49,515 nucleotides of DNA from Methylococcaceae bacterium (lineage in GTDB: Bacteria > Pseudomonadota > Gammaproteobacteria > Methylococcales > Methylomonadaceae): the NCBI GenBank assembly GCA_013140705.1, contig JABFSH010000007.1:1-49515 (forward strand). Direction: 5' to 3'. Shown here piece by piece: positions 44,664 through 49,515 of the stretch; within the stretch, counting starts at the first letter, position 1; each line of letters starts with the position of its first letter. The notes below the pieces were generated by a model that did not search any database, was not told the DNA's origin, and worked only from the letters and a program-made list of their open reading frames with translations. The position numbers were made by a program, and so were the translations under genes.

Positions 44664-47096
44664 ATGACGGAACTTGCACTTAAACTTATTGCTAAAAATA
44701 AAAAGACACGCTCGCCTTTTCTCGATCTCGGTAATTGTGGACTGAATGAAGTCCCTCAGGAAATTGAGGAATTGATCTGGCTTGAGGAATTGTCCTTTGC
44801 AAGCACCTGGGTGAATTTCAACAATAGAAAAGCTAATAATCAGGCCAACACAAAAGCAGGACCCCAAAACAAAGCAAACAGTGATTCTTCTCCCTGGAGG
44901 ATTAAGATTGAGGCTCCCAAATTGGATAATTCCGGACTCAGTTTGGAAGGGGAGTCCTCATCCTCTCCGGCGCCAACTGGTGATTTGATCACGATTAAAT
45001 GTTATAGCGATCTTTCTCCGCTCTCAGGGCTTATCAATCTCAAAAGACTAAATCTTTCCAACACACAGGTATTGGATTTGTCTCCAATGGCGAGCCTAAC
45101 CAAACTGCAGCGTCTTAATATCTGGAATACGCCAGTGCATGATCTTTCGCCATTGTCCAGACTTACGAATCTTCAGCGTCTCAACGTCTGGAATACTCAG
45201 GTGGTGGATTTAGCACCGTTATCAGGCCTTACCAATTTACAACGGCTTAATGCCTGGAATACAAAAGTGGCTGATCTGTCGCCATTGTCAAGTCTCGTGA
45301 ATCTTCAAGAGCTGAGTATCGCAAAAACGCCAGTGGCTGACTTATCTCCGTTATCAACTTTGACAAATCTAAAACGATTGAACTTGTCGAAAACACAAGT
45401 CAGCGATTTGAGTCCATTGCTTCCGCTCATTAAAGCCAATCTCCAGGTGCGATGGAGTCCATCGATAGACTTCACCGATGGCATTTACGTTCAAGAGTGC
45501 CCCTTAATTAACCCGCCCATTGAAATAGTTGAACAGGGTAATGCAGCCATCATCAACTTCTTTAATGAAATGGCCATTCAAGGTACAGATCATCTGTACG
45601 AAGCCAAGATGCTGATTATCGGCGAAGGCGGTGCCGGAAAGACCACACTGCTGCGTCGCTTGTATCAACCCTGGAAAGACTTGCCCGATGAAAATGAAAC
45701 GACAAAGGGTATCGCCATACATCGGCACGATTTCGAAATGCTTAACGGCCAAAATTTTCGATTAAACGTGTGGGATTTTGGTGGCCAGGAAATCTATCAT
45801 GCAACACATCAGTTTTTTTTAACGAAACGCTCGTTGTATGTGCTGCTTGATGACACCCGTAAGGATGACAAAACGGTGCACGATGCGGGGTTTAAATATT
45901 GGCTGGAAGTTGTCGACCTGCTGGGCGGTCATAGCCCGGTATTGATTTTCCAGAATGAAAAGGGTGGGCGCAGCAAAACCATTGATGGTTCAGGCATCAT
46001 GGCAAAATTCAGTAATGTCAATGGCATATACCGCGGCAATCTTGAAGATTTGGATTCAGTTGAGTCCTTACGTAAAGACCTTGAATTTTATGCCCAAAAA
46101 CTGCCGCATATCGGTGAGGAAATGCCGGCAAAATGGGTGCTCATACGCGCCGATATCGAACAGCAGGCAAAAGAAAGGGCCTTTATTTCCCAGCAGGATT
46201 ACTTCGACATCTATGGTAAACATCTGGAATTTGATCGTGGCAAGGCGCTCTATCTGAGCCGATTTCTGCATGATTTAGGCGTTTTCCTGCATTTTCAGGA
46301 TGAGCCCTTGTTATCACGTACCGTAATTCTCCAGAATACCTGGGCGACCGAGGCTGTTTTCAAGATATTGGACGATGAAATTGTGAAACAGAATTTGGGT
46401 CATTTTGACAGGGCCGATTACCAACGGGTCTGGCAAGATTCAGTGTACGCCGACATGCATCTTGAGTTACTGGTGTTGATGCAGAAGTTTGAACTCTGTT
46501 ATCGGTTGCCGGATACCTATGCCGACTCCTGGCTTGCTCCGCAGTTGTTACCGCCGTCCAAACCCGAAGCACTCATCGACTGGCAGCAACCGGGTAACCT
46601 GACCTTACGCTATCGCTATGAGTTTTTGCCTAAGGGTATCGTCAGTCGCCTCATCGTTCGAATGCACCGTTTTATCAAACGCCCCGACCTCAGCTGGATT
46701 TCCGGCGCTGTTTTTGAACACGGTGGCACAGAGGTTTTAGCAGAAGTTCCGGCTAATGGCGGCGAAATTGTATTGCGGGCGACTGGGCCTGAACGCAAGG
46801 AATTACTCAGTGTGATTTCGGCGGATCTTGATGCCTTGAATAACAATTTTCATGGGCTTAAAGATTTGGTCAGAAAGTGGGTGCCGTGTCAGTGTAGTCG
46901 CTGTTGCCAACTGACCGAGCCGGAGTTTTTTGATCAAAAGCGCTTGTTGCAGCGCAAGATAGACGGAAAGCTGAAGATTGAATGTCCCGCCAGTTACGAG
47001 AATGTAGATGTGCTGGAATTATTGGATGGAATTCGGGTGAGCAACATTTGCAGGAGTCCGACAGATAGAAGAAGTATCGTTAGGTTGGATGACTAA
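44664..47096 (+). CDS. Leucine-rich-repeat Roc-COR (Roco) GTPase
   Basis: An 810-residue protein. A partial LRR at about 19-48 is interrupted by a low-complexity stretch (50-105), followed by six 22-residue repeats of the form LSPLSxLTNLQRLNxxNTxVxD (about 116-250). The Roc GTPase domain has P-loop GEGGAGKTT at 320-328 and G3 DFGGQE at 371-376; the G4 position reads QNEKGGR rather than NKxD. A COR-like region follows, then a conserved-looking CQCSRCC cluster near residue 742. No effector domain such as TIR or kinase is attached. It stands alone. Bacterial Roco proteins are mostly uncharacterised. Confidence 0.88.
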   Translation: MTELALKLIAKNKKTRSPFLDLGNCGLNEVPQEIEELIWLEELSFASTWVNFNNRKANNQANTKAGPQNKANSDSSPWRIKIEAPKLDNSGLSLEGESSSSPAPTGDLITIKCYSDLSPLSGLINLKRLNLSNTQVLDLSPMASLTKLQRLNIWNTPVHDLSPLSRLTNLQRLNVWNTQVVDLAPLSGLTNLQRLNAWNTKVADLSPLSSLVNLQELSIAKTPVADLSPLSTLTNLKRLNLSKTQVSDLSPLLPLIKANLQVRWSPSIDFTDGIYVQECPLINPPIEIVEQGNAAIINFFNEMAIQGTDHLYEAKMLIIGEGGAGKTTLLRRLYQPWKDLPDENETTKGIAIHRHDFEMLNGQNFRLNVWDFGGQEIYHATHQFFLTKRSLYVLLDDTRKDDKTVHDAGFKYWLEVVDLLGGHSPVLIFQNEKGGRSKTIDGSGIMAKFSNVNGIYRGNLEDLDSVESLRKDLEFYAQKLPHIGEEMPAKWVLIRADIEQQAKERAFISQQDYFDIYGKHLEFDRGKALYLSRFLHDLGVFLHFQDEPLLSRTVILQNTWATEAVFKILDDEIVKQNLGHFDRADYQRVWQDSVYADMHLELLVLMQKFELCYRLPDTYADSWLAPQLLPPSKPEALIDWQQPGNLTLRYRYEFLPKGIVSRLIVRMHRFIKRPDLSWISGAVFEHGGTEVLAEVPANGGEIVLRATGPERKELLSVISADLDALNNNFHGLKDLVRKWVPCQCSRCCQLTEPEFFDQKRLLQRKIDGKLKIECPASYENVDVLELLDGIRVSNICRSPTDRRSIVRLDD

Positions 47097-47230
47097 CTTT
47101 TATAGATTCGGCCCTGCAAAGTTTTAACTTCGTTTGCCTTGAGCCTGAACTCGTCGATGAGCTTGATTGGTTTCAAATATCATCGGGCAGAATCAATATG
47201 ATCATTGTTTTGATACCGGCGGTTATTACG

Positions 47231-47776
47231 TCATAGCATGTTTGACAAAAACTGGCTGAATTCATCGGCTAACTGAGGTAGCACATTCAGCATCCGGTGA
47301 TCGGTATCGAACAGGCTCAAGCGGATATGATAATGTTGGCAAAACCGCCAGGCATTTTCCGGCGGTACAATATCGTCCTGCCAGCCATGAAATACCCGAA
47401 TGGCCTCTGCGGTCGGCTTAAACTCGGTAAGCTGGTAATTTGGCAAATAAAAGGCGGGTGCCAGTAAAAACAGTCCCCTGGGCTTGATCGTTTCCGAAGC
47501 GACCGTCGAAACATAAGCGCCCATGCTGGAACCGATCAGGACAATCTTGTCGTAGTCGCTATAATCAAATGCCAGCAGTTGCTTGACGCGTTCGTCAGGG
47601 TCGGGTTGTTCACGAAAATCCGGGCTTGCAACCTTATAGCCGAAATCCCGGGCAACCTTGGCGAAAGCCATGGTTTTTTCACCCCAGGGTGTACTGTCTT
47701 TGCCATGACTGTAAATGACCAATTTTTTCACAACGGTAGGGAGAGATTGATTAATATTTCGCAAATGGTATAACAA
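47231..47776 (-). CDS. Small alpha/beta hydrolase
   Basis: A 181-residue cytoplasmic hydrolase with nucleophile motif GSSMGAY, acid region HGWQDDIVP and a late histidine (DTDHRM). It resembles the small YqiA/UPF0227-like esterase group. A TTG start at 47776 has AGAAGG six bases upstream; a GTG at 47731 would begin just before the first beta-strand (KLVIYSHG) and is an alternative. It is divergent from the YheT-like gene. No substrate can be named. Confidence 0.8.
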   Translation of the reverse strand: MLYHLRNINQSLPTVVKKLVIYSHGKDSTPWGEKTMAFAKVARDFGYKVASPDFREQPDPDERVKQLLAFDYSDYDKIVLIGSSMGAYVSTVASETIKPRGLFLLAPAFYLPNYQLTEFKPTAEAIRVFHGWQDDIVPPENAWRFCQHYHIRLSLFDTDHRMLNVLPQLADEFSQFLSNML

Positions 47777-47810
47777 TCCGGCCTTCTTGTAACATACATA
47801 ATCATGACCG

Positions 47811-48812
47811 ATGTTTATTAAATCAACGTTTAAACCGGCCTGGTGGCTTAGTAACAGTCATTTGCAGACCATCTATTCGGCCTTTTTCAGAAAACTACCC
47901 AATCCTTCTGATTATCGTCGTGAAAGGCTAACAACGCCGGATCATGATTTTATCGACGTCGATTTTTGCGGCACAGGCAATCAACCTTTGATTATTTTGT
48001 TACACGGTTTAACCGGCAGCTCGCAGTCCAGCTATATCAAAGGACTGCAAAGTGCTTTACTTAACCAGGGATTTCGCAGCGCCGCGATTAATTTCCGTGG
48101 CTGCAGCGGCCAGTCGAATAATAGCGCGCGCTGTTATCATTCAGGAGAAACAGAGGATATCAATTTTCTCTATCAGACTTTGCATCAACGAGAGCCCGAT
48201 ACCCATATCGGAGCAGTTGGTTTTTCATTAGGCGGTAATGTGCTTTTAAAGTGGCTGGGTGAACAAGGGCAACACGTGAACCTGTTTGCTGCCGTAGCCG
48301 TTTCAGTGCCATTGCTGCTGGGAGTTTGTGCGACCAAACTGGATAGCGGCCTTTCACAGCTCTATCGCCGCAATTTATTGAAAGACTTAAAAATTTATAT
48401 GCACAAGAAGTTGCAACATTTGGAAAGTATCAGCCATGTGGAAGATGCAGCCAGGGTTAGGGGGTTAGGCGAGTTATCGACTATTTCATCATTCTGGCAG
48501 TACGATGATCGGGTTGTTGCCAAATTGCATGGCTTTCAGGATGTACATGATTATTACCGGCGCTCCAGTTCCAGACAGTTTCTCAAAGCGATTACCGTGC
48601 CGACCTTATTGATTCAGGCGCTGGATGATCCATTCACGACTAAAGATATCCTGCCCGGGCTGGATGAAATCTCGTCAACGGTACAACTGGAGTTCACCCC
48701 GCACGGAGGACATGTTGGCTTTATCGCTGGGCACATTCCACTGAGACCCCATTATTGGCTGGAACAACGGATACCGCAATTTTTACTTGAGCATACCAGG
48801 GTGACAATTTAA
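47811..48812 (+). CDS. YheT-family alpha/beta hydrolase
   Basis: A 333-residue hydrolase of the YheT/ABHD family. Family marks are [15 protein letters not shown] at the N-terminus, the oxyanion strand [15 protein letters not shown], nucleophile GFSLGGN and the final PHGGHVGF histidine. Length equals E. coli YheT (about 340). The physiological substrate is not known. The ATG at 47811 begins right before the conserved N-terminal motif. Confidence 0.93.
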   Translation: MFIKSTFKPAWWLSNSHLQTIYSAFFRKLPNPSDYRRERLTTPDHDFIDVDFCGTGNQPLIILLHGLTGSSQSSYIKGLQSALLNQGFRSAAINFRGCSGQSNNSARCYHSGETEDINFLYQTLHQREPDTHIGAVGFSLGGNVLLKWLGEQGQHVNLFAAVAVSVPLLLGVCATKLDSGLSQLYRRNLLKDLKIYMHKKLQHLESISHVEDAARVRGLGELSTISSFWQYDDRVVAKLHGFQDVHDYYRRSSSRQFLKAITVPTLLIQALDDPFTTKDILPGLDEISSTVQLEFTPHGGHVGFIAGHIPLRPHYWLEQRIPQFLLEHTRVTI

Positions 48813-48885
48813 CAAGCATCCCGCCTCGATAGAGCAATATTGCAATAACCCAACCATCATAGGTCTCAGTACAATAATTAAAACA

Positions 48886-49341
48886 ATGCCCCTGCATATC
48901 TGGATTGACGCCGACGCCTGCCCCAATGTCATCAAGGACATCTTATTCCGAACTGCAGAACGCAGACAGATACCATTGATACTGGTTGCAAATCGCATCA
49001 TTGCAACGCCGCCTTCTGCCTTTATTAAAGCTATCCAGGTTGCTCAGGGTTTCGATGTCGCAGACAACCATATTGTCCGGCACTGTCAACGCAATGATTT
49101 AGTGATTACCGCCGACATCCCTTTAGCCGCTGAAATTGTCGCCAAACAGGCTTACGCACTGAATCCGAGAGGTGAGTTATATACTCGGGAAACCATTAAT
49201 GAACATCTGGCCATGCGTGATTTTATGACGGAACTACGCAATTCCGGACAAACGTCGTCTGGTGGACTTTCTGCCTTCGGACCGCGAGACAAACAAGCTT
49301 TTGCGAATGCACTGGATAGGTTTTTGGCGATGACTCGTTGA
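48886..49341 (+). CDS. YaiI/YqxD-family (DUF188) protein
   Basis: A 151-residue protein of the UPF0178 family. It has the typical N-terminus [16 protein letters not shown] with acidic residues in a PIN-like arrangement, then [10 protein letters not shown], and LNPRGELYT. The fold suggests a nuclease but no activity has been shown for the family to my knowledge. It lies 73 bases after the YheT-like gene on the same strand. Confidence 0.93.
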   Translation: MPLHIWIDADACPNVIKDILFRTAERRQIPLILVANRIIATPPSAFIKAIQVAQGFDVADNHIVRHCQRNDLVITADIPLAAEIVAKQAYALNPRGELYTRETINEHLAMRDFMTELRNSGQTSSGGLSAFGPRDKQAFANALDRFLAMTR

Positions 49342-49515
49342 TTTAACCCATCTTCGTGACTCCAGTCTCTCTAAGTCATTGAATTTTCGTTGCACGCGGC
49401 TTTTGTTTCGAAAAACTCCTTTAAAATCAATGGTCATTTTTTGACACTCTTTGTAGTGCCATCTAATTATAGTAGTATCTTGATTTCTTCCGGATTTGCG
49501 CCCATGCTAAAGCCA

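Noticed and set aside
49504-49515. Possible start of another gene at the right edge (ATG at 49504)
   Set aside because: Only four codons are visible and no ribosome binding site precedes them.
1-49515. CRISPR arrays, tRNA and rRNA genes
   Set aside because: No regularly spaced direct repeats, cloverleaf sequences or rRNA-like stretches were seen on either strand.

Overview
The window looks like chromosomal DNA of a gammaproteobacterial methylotroph, most likely a methanotroph of the Methylococcales. The main evidence is a tandem pair of MtdB-type methylene-tetrahydromethanopterin dehydrogenases next to a 5-formyltetrahydrofolate cyclo-ligase. The ordinary gammaproteobacterial genes agree with this: PepN, RarA, LolA, PBP1b, a UvrY/GacA-type regulator, YheT and a YaiI-type protein. 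I have no marker gene that fixes the genus.

Layout. 1-150: the edge of an IS3-type transposase. 245-4053: a MoxR ATPase / DUF58 / TgpA-like transglutaminase operon. 4172-6823: pepN, convergent with a minus-strand block (11156 down to 6834) of mrcB, lolA and rarA. 11425-14195: a zinc-free MDR oxidoreductase, then overlapping nspC and 5-FCL. 14490-16461: the two mtdB-like genes. 16490-20164 (minus): a UvrY-type regulator, a D,D-carboxypeptidase with a very basic tail, and a secreted GH17 enzyme. 20373-25034: a cytochrome P450 and a short bifunctional PutA. 25173-26048: an EAL protein with a decayed active site. 26935-28380 (minus): a secreted vanadium-haloperoxidase-like protein with a His-rich tail. 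28891-32668: type III glutamine synthetase behind a good sigma-54-like promoter, followed by a pyruvate kinase. 32669-37020 is a gene-poor, rearranged stretch holding a candidate small RNA with its own sigma-54-like promoter, a REP-like hairpin, a broken cysK, an intact serA and a decayed IS5-type transposase.

37235-40644: a large secreted metzincin protease with PPC and PKD domains, convergent with a TIGR03790-type secreted protein. 41024-44420: a DUF2905 membrane protein, then a LysR regulator divergent from a small operon (EthD-like protein, AhpD/CMD-like protein, membrane-anchored esterase) with a perfect palindrome in the shared promoter region. 44664-47096: a bacterial LRR-Roc-COR (Roco) GTPase. 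47231-49341: two alpha/beta hydrolases (one YheT-like) and a YaiI/DUF188 protein.

The clearest candidates for something undescribed are these: the sigma-54-type small RNA candidate at about 32837-32918 (minus), close to the sigma-54-type glnN promoter; the Roco protein; the divergent MtdB pair; and the LysR-controlled EthD/CMD/esterase operon. All functional statements rest on motif recognition by eye; no database search was possible.
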